Below the pieces are notes generated by a model that was given only the letters and a program-made list of their open reading frames with translations, was not told the DNA's origin and searched no databases. Made by a program: the position numbers and the translations under genes. From Legionella genomosp. 1 (lineage in GTDB: Bacteria > Pseudomonadota > Gammaproteobacteria > Legionellales > Legionellaceae), in NCBI GenBank assembly GCA_945867185.1, contig CAMBHM010000061.1, forward strand, positions 1 to 8,164: a stretch of 8,164 nucleotides of DNA. The letters are read 5' to 3'. Shown here piece after piece: positions 1 to 5,691 of this stretch. How positions within the stretch are numbered: the stretch's first letter is position 1; each line of letters starts with the position of its first letter.

Positions 1-290
1 GAAGTATTAACTAAAGTAAGCGGGAAGATCTGATGATTCAGTACAGTACTTGACTGCTGGCATTCTCTTCCTTTATTATTATTAACCTCGATCCATGAAG
101 CCCAACTATATTCGGCAAGAGAATACATAATCGTACGCATGTTGTCCATATCATTATGATTACATTACGATAAATTTGTTTTTTTAATGGCTGAGCCAAT
201 CCGAGGTGAAACGGTAATTAATGAAAATGATTTGAAATTAACCATGCATGTGGTAATGAATCATTTTGTTTAATCTCGTTCGGAAGATGA
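1..290. other. Intergenic stretch, no recognised gene
   Basis: I recognise no gene here. On the minus strand a frame stays open from an ATG at 149 to the window edge (49 codons, beginning MDNMRTIMYS). It has no Shine-Dalgarno sequence and no recognisable motif, so it could be the start of a gene running off the edge or chance. The plus strand holds a candidate promoter at 50-79 and then about 200 bp of AT-rich sequence before the cold-shock remnant at 291. Confidence 0.4.
50..79 (+). promoter_or_regulatory. Candidate sigma-70 promoter ahead of the cold-shock remnant
   Basis: TTGACT (50-55), an 18-bp spacer and TATTAT (74-79) match the sigma-70 consensus at 5/6 in each box. The perfect palindrome AGTAC-A-GTACT (40-50) overlaps the -35 edge and could be an operator. 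Transcription would start near 86, about 200 nt before the cold-shock-like coding sequence. A long untranslated leader is typical of cspA-family genes, which supports this promoter having once served that gene. Inference from sequence only. Confidence 0.4.
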
Positions 291-371
291 GGTGAAGTCA
301 AATGGTTTAACAATGCCAAAGGCTGGGGATTTATTGTCCCTGAAGAAGGCGGAGATGATTGTTTTTATCAT
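291..371 (+). pseudogene. Cold-shock domain (CspA-family) remnant
   Basis: The 27 codons from 291 read as the first half of a cold-shock domain: a VKWFNNAKGWGFI stretch including the RNP1 motif (KGWGFI), then PEEGGDD, then CFYH in place of the usual RNP2 VFVH. CspA-family proteins are single-stranded nucleic-acid chaperones of about 70 residues. Here a TGA at 288-290 precedes the first codon in frame, no usual start codon occurs before 372, and the second half of the fold is not recognisable. An ATG at 286 lies one frame away, so loss of one base could explain the broken start. The frame continues without a stop into the upstream extension of the diguanylate cyclase gene. I read it as a decayed gene, not a functional fusion. 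Confidence 0.7.
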
Positions 372-437
372 TTGGACGTCGCGCTATCTGCCACTTACCT
401 CCTGTTCGTGGCTGTTGATAGACAAGGGTACGATCTT

Positions 438-1598
438 ATGACGCATCGCTCCACTCAAAGCATTTGTCTTTCCATTCTTCTGCTTTCTTTGTTATTTGCT
501 GTGGGTTCTTGGATCTCGGAATCGCTGATCCATGTTTATATTTTTAAAACCAGTGACTTATCAAGCGGACTTTGGCCTGATAATTCAAATGAATTTTGGA
601 TGCGCTCAATCATCGCGGGCTTGTATTTGCTTTTAGGCATTGTGATTTCGGGTTTTGTTTCAGCTCATCTAAAAATGAAAGAAACCATCATCCTCTCAGA
701 AGCCGTGTTCGACTCTCTTTTTGAAAGCTTGATCATTTCGGATGCAAATAATCACATTATTTTTGTGAATTCCGCCTTTGAAGAAACCACGGGATATTCT
801 TCTTCAGAAGTATTGGGTAAAACCCCCCATGTTCTAAGCTCAGGAAGACAAGATAAAGCTTTTTATATTCAAATGTGGGAAACTTTAAACCAAAATGGGC
901 GATGGCAAGGCGAAATCTGGAACCGTCGAAAAAATGGTGAAATTTATCCTGAGTGGCTGTCTATCGCTCAATCAAAAAACACAAATGGTCAAGTGATTCA
1001 TTATATTGCTATTTTTACAGACATCACCTCCAAAAAAATGACGGAAAATAAAATTCGGCACTATGCATATCACGATCCGTTGACGAATTTAGCCAATAGG
1101 CGGATGTTTGAAGAACGGTTGTTGGTTGTTATGGATTTGGCGAAACGAAATGATCAGTTTGTAGCGATAAGCTTCATCGACTTAGATGGGTTTAAGCAAA
1201 TCAATGATCATCACGGCCATCTCTCAGGTGATTTATTTCTCATCAAAGTGGCGCAGTTGATCCAAAAATCACTTAGAAGTATTGATTTACTGGCCAGAGT
1301 CGGTGGCGATGAGTTTCTGATCTTGATGCCCAATTTTAGCTCTAGCGAAGAGGTGAAGAACGTCCTTCAGCGATTATCCCATCAGTTATCTCAGGAGCGT
1401 ATTCAGATCGAGGGTTTGGATGAACCGATTCAGCTGAGTATTGGAGTGGCCATCTACCCTAAAGATGGCATCGAATCAAAAGAATTACTAGAGCGTGCCG
1501 ATCAGGCCATGTATCATGTTAAAAAAAATAATAAAAATGGGGTTTGTTTTTGGAGCAAAGACATGTTGGGCCCATCAGCCCCAAACCCTACATCGTAA
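438..1598 (+). CDS. Membrane-anchored PAS-GGDEF diguanylate cyclase
   Basis: This enzyme makes cyclic di-GMP from two GTP at the inner membrane. From ATG 438 it has 386 residues: membrane segments about 9-27 and 57-75 around a short (~30-residue) periplasmic loop, a PAS domain about 86-195 (sensory; ligand not predictable), and a GGDEF domain about 203-372. The active-site motif GGDEF is intact at 289-293, FIDLDGFK (246-253) carries the metal-binding Asp region, and RSID (280-283), five residues upstream of GGDEF, is an RxxD inhibitory site that predicts product feedback. AAGGG at 424-428 precedes the ATG; an in-frame TTG at 372 would add 22 residues from the cold-shock remnant and is less likely. 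The last ~25 codons lie inside the direct repeat. The VKKNNKNGVCFW part fits a normal GGDEF end, while the final ~13 residues look like read-through into repeat sequence. No EAL or HD-GYP domain is present. Confidence 0.93.
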   Translation: MTHRSTQSICLSILLLSLLFAVGSWISESLIHVYIFKTSDLSSGLWPDNSNEFWMRSIIAGLYLLLGIVISGFVSAHLKMKETIILSEAVFDSLFESLIISDANNHIIFVNSAFEETTGYSSSEVLGKTPHVLSSGRQDKAFYIQMWETLNQNGRWQGEIWNRRKNGEIYPEWLSIAQSKNTNGQVIHYIAIFTDITSKKMTENKIRHYAYHDPLTNLANRRMFEERLLVVMDLAKRNDQFVAISFIDLDGFKQINDHHGHLSGDLFLIKVAQLIQKSLRSIDLLARVGGDEFLILMPNFSSSEEVKNVLQRLSHQLSQERIQIEGLDEPIQLSIGVAIYPKDGIESKELLERADQAMYHVKKNNKNGVCFWSKDMLGPSAPNPTS

Positions 1599-1661
1599 TA
1601 ACCCCACGGTTTGACACCATTGATATGAGCTGACTTTTAATCGCACCAAACCTTCTGAACA
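1519..1661 (+). repeat. Direct repeat copy 1 (~142 bp)
   Basis: From 1529 to 1661 this matches 3785-3917 with only six substitutions (at 1565, 1573, 1590, 1595, 1596 and 1607 here), about 95% identity, plus a 2-nt difference in the preceding A-run. Homology stops abruptly on both sides. The copy covers the last ~25 codons and stop of the diguanylate cyclase gene and ~63 bp beyond. It contains two pairs of inverted arms: GGGTTTG (1540-1546) with CAAACCC (1582-1588), and GGTTTG (1608-1613) with CAAACC (1647-1652). A smaller stem TTGGG/CCCAA lies at 1566-1584. No transposase is nearby. Confidence 0.92.
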
Positions 1662-1859
1662 GTTGATAAAAACAACCACCACCACGCACACGGTATAGTG
1701 AATAGCATCTTTTCGACAATGCTCAGAGGGGGCCCTGAGTGCTGTAATTGATTCAGTTGCGATCAAAAAAAATACATTGTATACTGCCAATTGTGGCTGC
1801 TCAAGAAATAAAACCCTCATAGGCGCATTACTTTCATTTAACCCGATGGACACTTATCT
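1662..1859. other. Leader region between repeat copy 1 and the coiled-coil gene
   Basis: This 198-bp stretch follows the repeat edge. It holds a candidate promoter (1757-1785) and a bulged inverted repeat near 1721-1738 (CTCAGAGGG/CCCTGAG). A minus-strand frame is open across it and ends inside the repeat, but it shows no recognisable protein features. I see no gene that I can support. Confidence 0.5.
1757..1785 (+). promoter_or_regulatory. Candidate sigma-70 promoter for the coiled-coil gene
   Basis: TTGCGA (1757-1762), a 17-bp spacer and TATACT (1780-1785) form a good match at optimal spacing. Transcription would begin near 1792, leaving a leader of about 68 nt before ATG 1860. The Shine-Dalgarno sequence there is weak (GGA near 1848). 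The promoter lies inside the segment bounded by the direct repeats, so the cargo would carry its own promoter. Confidence 0.5.
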
Positions 1860-3032
1860 ATGTTTTCTACTACAAGTATTAAGCACTGCAACTTTGAAGA
1901 TTGTAAGGCTTCATTACAGAAACTTGCCGCTCAAATGAAATCCCGTGAAGAGGATCTCAAGCGTGCGAATGGTATTCGTGATGATACCTTTCGTGAATAC
2001 GGGCGTGCATCAGATACTATCAAATCAATTCATCGAAGCGCGCCTAAACGAACAACTTGGACTCGCCCTTCACTCCGTGGAGCCTACTCTTCTGATTATG
2101 ATGATACCGCTCGCATGCGCCGAGACGTGATGAAAGAACAAGAGGCCCATGATTCTTGGCGAAGCGGCGGAGGACCAGAGAAAGATAAGGCCGCGCAGGA
2201 AAATTATTACAGAGAAAATGCCGCCAAGATCGCATCTGCTAGGCGAATTGTTGATGAATATGAGCCTAAAATTTCCGCTTATAAAAAGGAGTTGGTGAGT
2301 GATTTACGCTTAAAGGAATGGAAAGTTGAAATCAACCTTATTCGAAGCAGAATGTCGGAGATTAAAACAGAAAATCGTTTAAAGAAGCAAGAGGAACGGG
2401 AGAGAGGCCAAGCGACACGTGAAAGTCGAAAAGGAGGAGGAGAAGGTGGTGGTAGTGGTAGTGATTATTCAACCGCCTCACATGCTCGGGCGCCTCGGCC
2501 TTTTTTTGCAGGACCACCTGCAGCTGTGCCGTCAATGGCGCATCCTTTTTCACCCTACGTTACTGGCGCCTCAGGGCCGCGAAGCCCTCGCCCTTCTTTT
2601 GCAAGACCACCTGCGGCTGCCCCGTCAATGATGCATCCTTTTTCACACTACGCTACTGGCACTTCAGGGCCGCGGGGTCCTCGGCCTTTTTTTGCAAGAC
2701 CACCGGCCGTTCCTGCCCTTGAAACGGCGCGCCGTTTTCCACGCCATTTTGCTGACACAATGCTAGCGGGTGATGCCTCAGAAAGTGAAAATCAAAGGTT
2801 AAAGTCATGGCTATCTATTGCATTATCATCTGGCGTGATTCCTGCTGAAATGTTCACGCCCGTGTCTGCTGGAAAAGTGAGTGTTCTTAGTGGCAAAGGA
2901 AAATGGCATACCATTGATCTGATGCATGCAGCAGCACCAGGCTCAATGGACGAAAAATGCGAAAATACCATATTGTTGGGATTACAGCGAAGATGTGTGT
3001 TAGAAGCTGTTGCTGCTCCTGGTTGCGGCTAA
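1860..3032 (+). CDS. Unrecognised coiled-coil protein with Pro-rich tandem repeats
   Basis: I do not recognise this 390-residue protein. Residues about 12-60 and 105-190 are highly charged and probably helical or coiled coil, rich in Lys, Glu and Arg. A Gly/Ser linker follows (192-200). Then come two full 31-residue repeats and a partial third (212-242, 243-273, 274-286), each beginning PRP(F/S)FA(G/R)PPA and, in the full units, including HPFS.Y.TG.SGPR. A C-terminal part (about 310-390) is not repetitive and contains five-residue and longer hydrophobic patches and a Cys pair (367, 379). There is no signal peptide or membrane segment, so it is probably cytoplasmic or secreted by a leaderless route. 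Its charged helices and low-complexity linker resemble architectures of secreted effectors in intracellular bacteria, but that is only an analogy. It has its own candidate promoter and lies between the direct repeats. Confidence 0.75.
   Translation: MFSTTSIKHCNFEDCKASLQKLAAQMKSREEDLKRANGIRDDTFREYGRASDTIKSIHRSAPKRTTWTRPSLRGAYSSDYDDTARMRRDVMKEQEAHDSWRSGGGPEKDKAAQENYYRENAAKIASARRIVDEYEPKISAYKKELVSDLRLKEWKVEINLIRSRMSEIKTENRLKKQEERERGQATRESRKGGGEGGGSGSDYSTASHARAPRPFFAGPPAAVPSMAHPFSPYVTGASGPRSPRPSFARPPAAAPSMMHPFSHYATGTSGPRGPRPFFARPPAVPALETARRFPRHFADTMLAGDASESENQRLKSWLSIALSSGVIPAEMFTPVSAGKVSVLSGKGKWHTIDLMHAAAPGSMDEKCENTILLGLQRRCVLEAVAAPGCG
2493..2717 (+). repeat. In-frame 93-bp tandem repeat (2.4 units)
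   Basis: Units run 2493-2585, 2586-2678 and 2679-2717 (partial). By my count units 1 and 2 differ at 15 of 93 positions. Because 93 is a multiple of three, gain or loss of a unit keeps the frame. The units encode Pro/Phe/Ala-rich 31-residue modules. Changes include both silent and amino-acid-altering ones, so the copies are neither brand new nor strongly constrained at each residue. Confidence 0.85.
2722..2737. repeat. 16-bp perfect palindrome inside the coiled-coil gene
   Basis: AAACGGCGCGCCGTTT reads the same on both strands and lies just after the tandem repeats. A perfect 16-bp palindrome could be a binding site for a dimeric protein or simply follow from the codons for ETARRF. No function can be assigned. 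Confidence 0.5.
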
Positions 3033-3378
3033 CGTAGTATGTACCCGCCTGAGTTTTTGAGGTGCTCATAGAAGCTGCTGGCATTCGAAATAGGGGTGCG
3101 TGCGCAAACCTCAGACTCCAGCTTTATCCAAGTCATCCTTTATTATAATAGATCATACAAATATTGAATGTGTGATTCCTGAGTGATGATGTGCATAAGG
3201 AGGAGGTTTTTAGCCTTCATGAGGTGGTCCTGATCTTGTACGAAGATCTTGTGTTCGATCATATTGAAATATATTAGAATTGAGAACAACGTCATTGCTC
3301 GCGTAGTAATGCGCGCTCTTTTGAGCGGCGAGAGCAATACAATGTGTGCAAAATCTCACTCAATTAAGCAGGTTTTAT
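3033..3378. other. Intergenic region before queD, no recognised gene
   Basis: This 346-bp stretch contains no protein I recognise. Both strands carry short open frames around 3143-3337 that read through each other, and neither has a clear start signal. The right end holds a two-stem hairpin (3294-3338). I found no convincing intrinsic terminator after the coiled-coil gene and no confident promoter for queD; TTGTGT (3249-3254) with TATTAG (3272-3277) is a weak possibility. Confidence 0.45.
3294..3338 (+). promoter_or_regulatory. Two-stem hairpin in the queD leader
   Basis: ATTGCTC (3294-3300) pairs perfectly with GAGCAAT (3332-3338), enclosing a second stem CGCTC (3314-3318)/GAGCG (3323-3327) with a TTTT loop. 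It ends 40 nt before the queD start codon. No U-tract follows, so it is not a standard terminator. I see none of the conserved features of a preQ1 riboswitch. It may be leader structure or an inverted repeat of other origin. Confidence 0.4.
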
Positions 3379-3738
3379 ATGTATAGAATTGTAAAAAAAT
3401 TTGACTTTAGTGCCAGCCATGTTCTCGATACTTTACCATCAGATCATCCTTGTGCGCGATTGCACGGACATAATTACACCGTAGAAATAGAGTTAGAGTC
3501 AGAAAAGCTTAATTCCAATGGTTTTGTCGTTGACTATTCTGATCTTGATGTGTTCAAGAAAATAATTGACTCGGAGTTAGATCATCGGCATTTAAATGAT
3601 GTTATACAAGGGCAGCCAACAGCGGAAGTCATTGCTCACTATTTATTTCAACGCGCTATTAAATTATGGCCAGAGGTTAGTGCTGTGCGTGTAAAAGAAA
3701 CAGAAAAAACTTTGGCAGAATACCGTCCATTTGGTTAA
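3379..3738 (+). CDS. queD: 6-carboxy-5,6,7,8-tetrahydropterin synthase (QueD)
   Basis: QueD converts 7,8-dihydroneopterin triphosphate to 6-carboxytetrahydropterin in the cytoplasm, the step after GTP cyclohydrolase I in making preQ0 for queuosine tRNA modification. The 119-residue product has the family's usual length. Zinc ligands are His14 (in FSASH), His29 and His31 (in RLHGHNY). The catalytic Cys is Cys25 (HPCARLHGH), and the catalytic Asp/His pair sits in DHRHLN (68-73). PTAE (80-83) and the KETEKTLAEY end, with Glu107, fit the pterin-binding region. ATG 3379 is chosen because AGG at 3370-3372 is well spaced and the protein starts as the family does; a GTG at 3346 would add 11 unneeded residues. 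No other queuosine gene is visible here, and the gene lies inside the repeat-bounded segment. Confidence 0.95.
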   Translation: MYRIVKKFDFSASHVLDTLPSDHPCARLHGHNYTVEIELESEKLNSNGFVVDYSDLDVFKKIIDSELDHRHLNDVIQGQPTAEVIAHYLFQRAIKLWPEVSAVRVKETEKTLAEYRPFG

Positions 3739-3752
3739 TATCCAGTTTCTAC

Positions 3753-3771
3753 AGGAGAGTATTTTGAAGTG
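3753..3771 (+). promoter_or_regulatory. Orphan Shine-Dalgarno just before repeat copy 2
   Basis: AGGAG (3753-3757) is followed by TTG (3764-3766) and GTG (3769-3771) at ribosome-binding spacing. Both frames stop within a few codons (TGA at 3770-3772, TAA at 3778-3780) as the repeat begins. It looks like the start of a gene following queD that was cut off at the repeat boundary. Chance is possible. Confidence 0.3.
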
Positions 3772-3776
3772 AATAG

Positions 3777-3917
3777 TTAAAAAATAATAAAAATGGGGTT
3801 TGTTTTTGGAGCAAAGACATATTGGGCCTATCAGCCCCAAACCCTGCATCCCAATAACCCCATGGTTTGACACCATTGATATGAGCTGACTTTTAATCGC
3901 ACCAAACCTTCTGAACA
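3777..3917 (+). repeat. Direct repeat copy 2 (~141 bp)
   Basis: Same orientation as copy 1 and about 95% identical, with two fewer A residues in the A-run (3779-3784). The GGGTTTG/CAAACCC and GGTTTG/CAAACC arms are all preserved (offset 2256 from copy 1). Here the start of the repeat resembles the end of a GGDEF gene, out of frame and without the rest of that gene. The right edge at 3917 coincides with codon 137 of the minus-strand mshF-like gene, whose last 28 codons and stop lie in the repeat. Confidence 0.92.
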
Positions 3918-4325
3918 AATGAAAGAAATGACGATTTTATCTGGATAAGATCCCTGAAAATAGTCTTTACTTTGCACAAAATAAGTCAAACTTTGGCTCA
4001 TGGGCTCATACTCCCACAAAAAAATTGCCGAGGGCACTTGATGGAGTGCGTGTAAATGAACGTTCCCTACGCCAATGGTTTGTTTGAAGAGTGTGGAACT
4101 TTTTAAAAATTCACATTGGGGGTCCTGTTCCGATGATAAGACATTTTTAATATTTAACATGTGCTCTATAAGATTTAAAGTATTCATAAAAGTTATTTTT
4201 TCGACCTTCGCTTTTAATTCCGAGAAGTACGTAAGCATCGTATAAGACAATATTCCAACGATGATGACGGTCACCAACATATGGATGCGCTTTAATCGAT
4301 GAGATCTGGTTAAGAAGGCATTCAT
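3831..4325 (-). CDS. mshF: MshF-like membrane protein with repeat-derived C-terminus
   Basis: The assignment rests mostly on position: directly after mshG, as in Vibrio MSHA loci, where mshF encodes a small membrane-anchored accessory protein. The start is ATG 4325, which overlaps the mshG stop in ATGA and so implies translational coupling. The 164 residues comprise a basic N-terminus, one membrane segment (about 15-34), a helical stretch after it and a FLWEYEP....LTYF region (102-116) like the W-x-Y...L-x-Y pattern of pseudopilin-type accessory proteins. There is no clear prepilin peptidase site. Residues 1-136 look native. Residues 137-164, beginning CSEGLVRLKV, are encoded by repeat copy 2, and the same peptide, with two changes, is encoded by copy 1. 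The gene is therefore probably 3'-truncated and given a new tail. No mshB, mshA, mshC or mshD follows. Confidence 0.6.
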   Translation of the reverse strand: MNAFLTRSHRLKRIHMLVTVIIVGILSYTMLTYFSELKAKVEKITFMNTLNLIEHMLNIKNVLSSEQDPQCEFLKSSTLFKQTIGVGNVHLHALHQVPSAIFLWEYEPMSQSLTYFVQSKDYFQGSYPDKIVISFICSEGLVRLKVSSYQWCQTMGLLGCRVWG

Positions 4326-5551
4326 TGTTTCGCAAAGCTCGCCATTTCCCACATGGGTAGAAAAACGCCCAGAGCTAAAATCAAAACCATCACACCCATA
4401 ATGGCCAGCATGATAGGTTCAATGGCATCGCTTATTCGAAGCAAGTCATAGTTAATTTCGCGTTGATAAAAGTCAGCAACATCCTCGAGAAGTTGATCGA
4501 TGTTTCCTGTTTCTTCCCCAATGGTTATCATTTGGACCACCAATGGGGGAAATAGTTGGGTTTGATCAATGGCACTTGAAATCGTGCTTCCACGCCCCAC
4601 AAGTCCAGTAATGGCCATGATTTGCTTTGCAACATAGGCGTTACTTGTACTAGCACCGACCAATTCTAAACCTTCTACAGCCGTCAAGCCGGCTTTGAGT
4701 ACCAAAGCATATAGTTTTGCAAAACGGGCAAGAATGATTCGATGAATAAGCCAGCCGACAATCGGAATCTTTAGAAGCATTTTGGACCATTGAAGCTCAC
4801 CCTCCTTGGTTTTAATATAGTAGCGGAACCCAAAAATACCTCCGATGATGAGGCCTAATAAGATATACCAAAACCTAAGAATAAAATCTGAGGTATGAAT
4901 GAGTATTCGAGTGGGCAGAGGGAGCGTGCCATGAAAGCTTTTAAATAAAGTGGCAAAAGCCGGAACCACAAACGCATTGATCACGAGGACTGCCATAAAA
5001 ACGGCTATGAGAACTAAGACGGGATAACGCAATGCCGTTTTCACTTTTTTGACGGTATCTGTTTCCAATTCCAAGTACTGTGATAAATGTAGGAACATCA
5101 CATCGAGATTCCCCGTGTTTTCTCCAATTTTCACCAAATTCACAAAGAAATCTGAAAATATCGTTGGAAATTGGAGCAACGATAAGTTCAATGGATGACC
5201 TTGATTTAATCCCACTAGTATTTGTTGCAAGGTTTGAGCCAGACGTGAGTTTCGAGTGGTCTCAGCCAATCTACCCACGGCTATCCCAATGGGGATCCCG
5301 GCTTTCAGAACAGCGTACATTTGCCTACAAAACATTTGTAGATCATCTTTAGTGACTTGGGGTTCAAACCATTTCGTCTTTGATGTTGTCTTTTGAAGAG
5401 TCTCAGCTGCTTTTTTTGATAGATGGATGTCAATCGGAATGAGTGATTCAGTTTGTAACTGAAAGGCCAAATCTTCAGCAGATAATGCACTACGGATACC
5501 GCCAACAGATTTCCCTGTTGCATCACGTGCTGTATATTTAAAGTAAGGCAT
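4322..5551 (-). CDS. mshG: MSHA/type IV pilus inner-membrane platform protein (MshG, PilC/GspF family)
   Basis: This polytopic inner-membrane protein is the platform on which the assembly ATPase acts during pilus assembly. The 409 residues match the family length. The N-terminus (YKYTARD-like, FKYTARDATGK) is typical. Two T2SSF domains follow at about 70-194 and 275-397, each with the paired signatures LKAG(I/L) (82-86, 285-289) and GE(N/E)TGN(L/I)D (143-150, 345-352). Membrane segments lie at about 175-199, 224-243 and 377-400. It starts at ATG 5551 with a weak GAGA ribosome site, and its stop overlaps the next gene. MshE is its expected partner, but here the mshE stop lies about 700 bp upstream beyond two opposite-strand genes, and a candidate promoter sits directly in front of mshG. 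PilC is the alternative name; MshG is preferred because the neighbouring ATPase is MshE-like. Confidence 0.88.
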   Translation of the reverse strand: MPYFKYTARDATGKSVGGIRSALSAEDLAFQLQTESLIPIDIHLSKKAAETLQKTTSKTKWFEPQVTKDDLQMFCRQMYAVLKAGIPIGIAVGRLAETTRNSRLAQTLQQILVGLNQGHPLNLSLLQFPTIFSDFFVNLVKIGENTGNLDVMFLHLSQYLELETDTVKKVKTALRYPVLVLIAVFMAVLVINAFVVPAFATLFKSFHGTLPLPTRILIHTSDFILRFWYILLGLIIGGIFGFRYYIKTKEGELQWSKMLLKIPIVGWLIHRIILARFAKLYALVLKAGLTAVEGLELVGASTSNAYVAKQIMAITGLVGRGSTISSAIDQTQLFPPLVVQMITIGEETGNIDQLLEDVADFYQREINYDLLRISDAIEPIMLAIMGVMVLILALGVFLPMWEMASFAKQ

Positions 5552-5576
5552 ACATTCTCATCGTAGCGTACACTTA

Positions 5577-5605
5577 ATTATGGCTTCCTATCACTACTAC
5601 GTCAA
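5577..5605 (-). promoter_or_regulatory. Candidate sigma-70 promoter for mshG
   Basis: Read on the minus strand: TTGACG (5605-5600), a 17-bp spacer (5599-5583) and CATAAT (5582-5577), a strong match at optimal spacing. It lies about 25 bp upstream of the mshG start codon and would let mshG-mshF be transcribed independently of mshE. Confidence 0.55.
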
Positions 5606-5621
5606 TCTGCTGACAGGGCGA

Positions 5622-5650
5622 TTGTATTTTCGTAAAATGTTGTGTATAAA
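5622..5650 (+). promoter_or_regulatory. Candidate sigma-70 promoter for the small-gene pair
   Basis: TTGTAT (5622-5627), a 17-bp spacer and TATAAA (5645-5650). It lies 41 bp before ATG 5692 and diverges from the mshG promoter, with only 16 bp between the two -35 boxes. A single regulator bound between them could act on both. Confidence 0.5.
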
Positions 5651-5691
5651 TTTGATATTGGATTTCTAGTTACACTTATGGAGGAGTGATC

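Noticed and set aside
291..1598. Functional cold-shock/cyclase fusion, like known cold-shock-DUF1294 membrane proteins
   Set aside because: A stop directly precedes the cold-shock codons, no usual start lies in the fragment, the domain is only half present, and the membrane part does not resemble DUF1294.
1575..1853. Minus-strand 92-codon open frame ending in the same tail as the mshF-like product
   Set aside because: No ribosome site or recognisable domain; the only similarity is the repeat itself. Kept only as evidence that the repeat is open in this frame.
3143..3337. Minus-strand 64-codon frame between the unknown gene and queD
   Set aside because: No clear start signal or family match, and the opposite strand is also open over much of it; chance or a decayed gene cannot be told apart.
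1519..3917. Classical insertion sequence or composite transposon
   Set aside because: No transposase is encoded, the bounding copies are direct repeats, and no short target duplications or terminal inverted repeats are evident.
3664..3918. Minus-strand 84-codon frame across the queD end and repeat copy 2
   Set aside because: It overlaps the well-supported queD gene antisense and otherwise consists mostly of repeat sequence.
5080..5352. Plus-strand 90-codon frame inside mshG
   Set aside because: It is antisense to a strongly supported gene and shows no protein features of its own.
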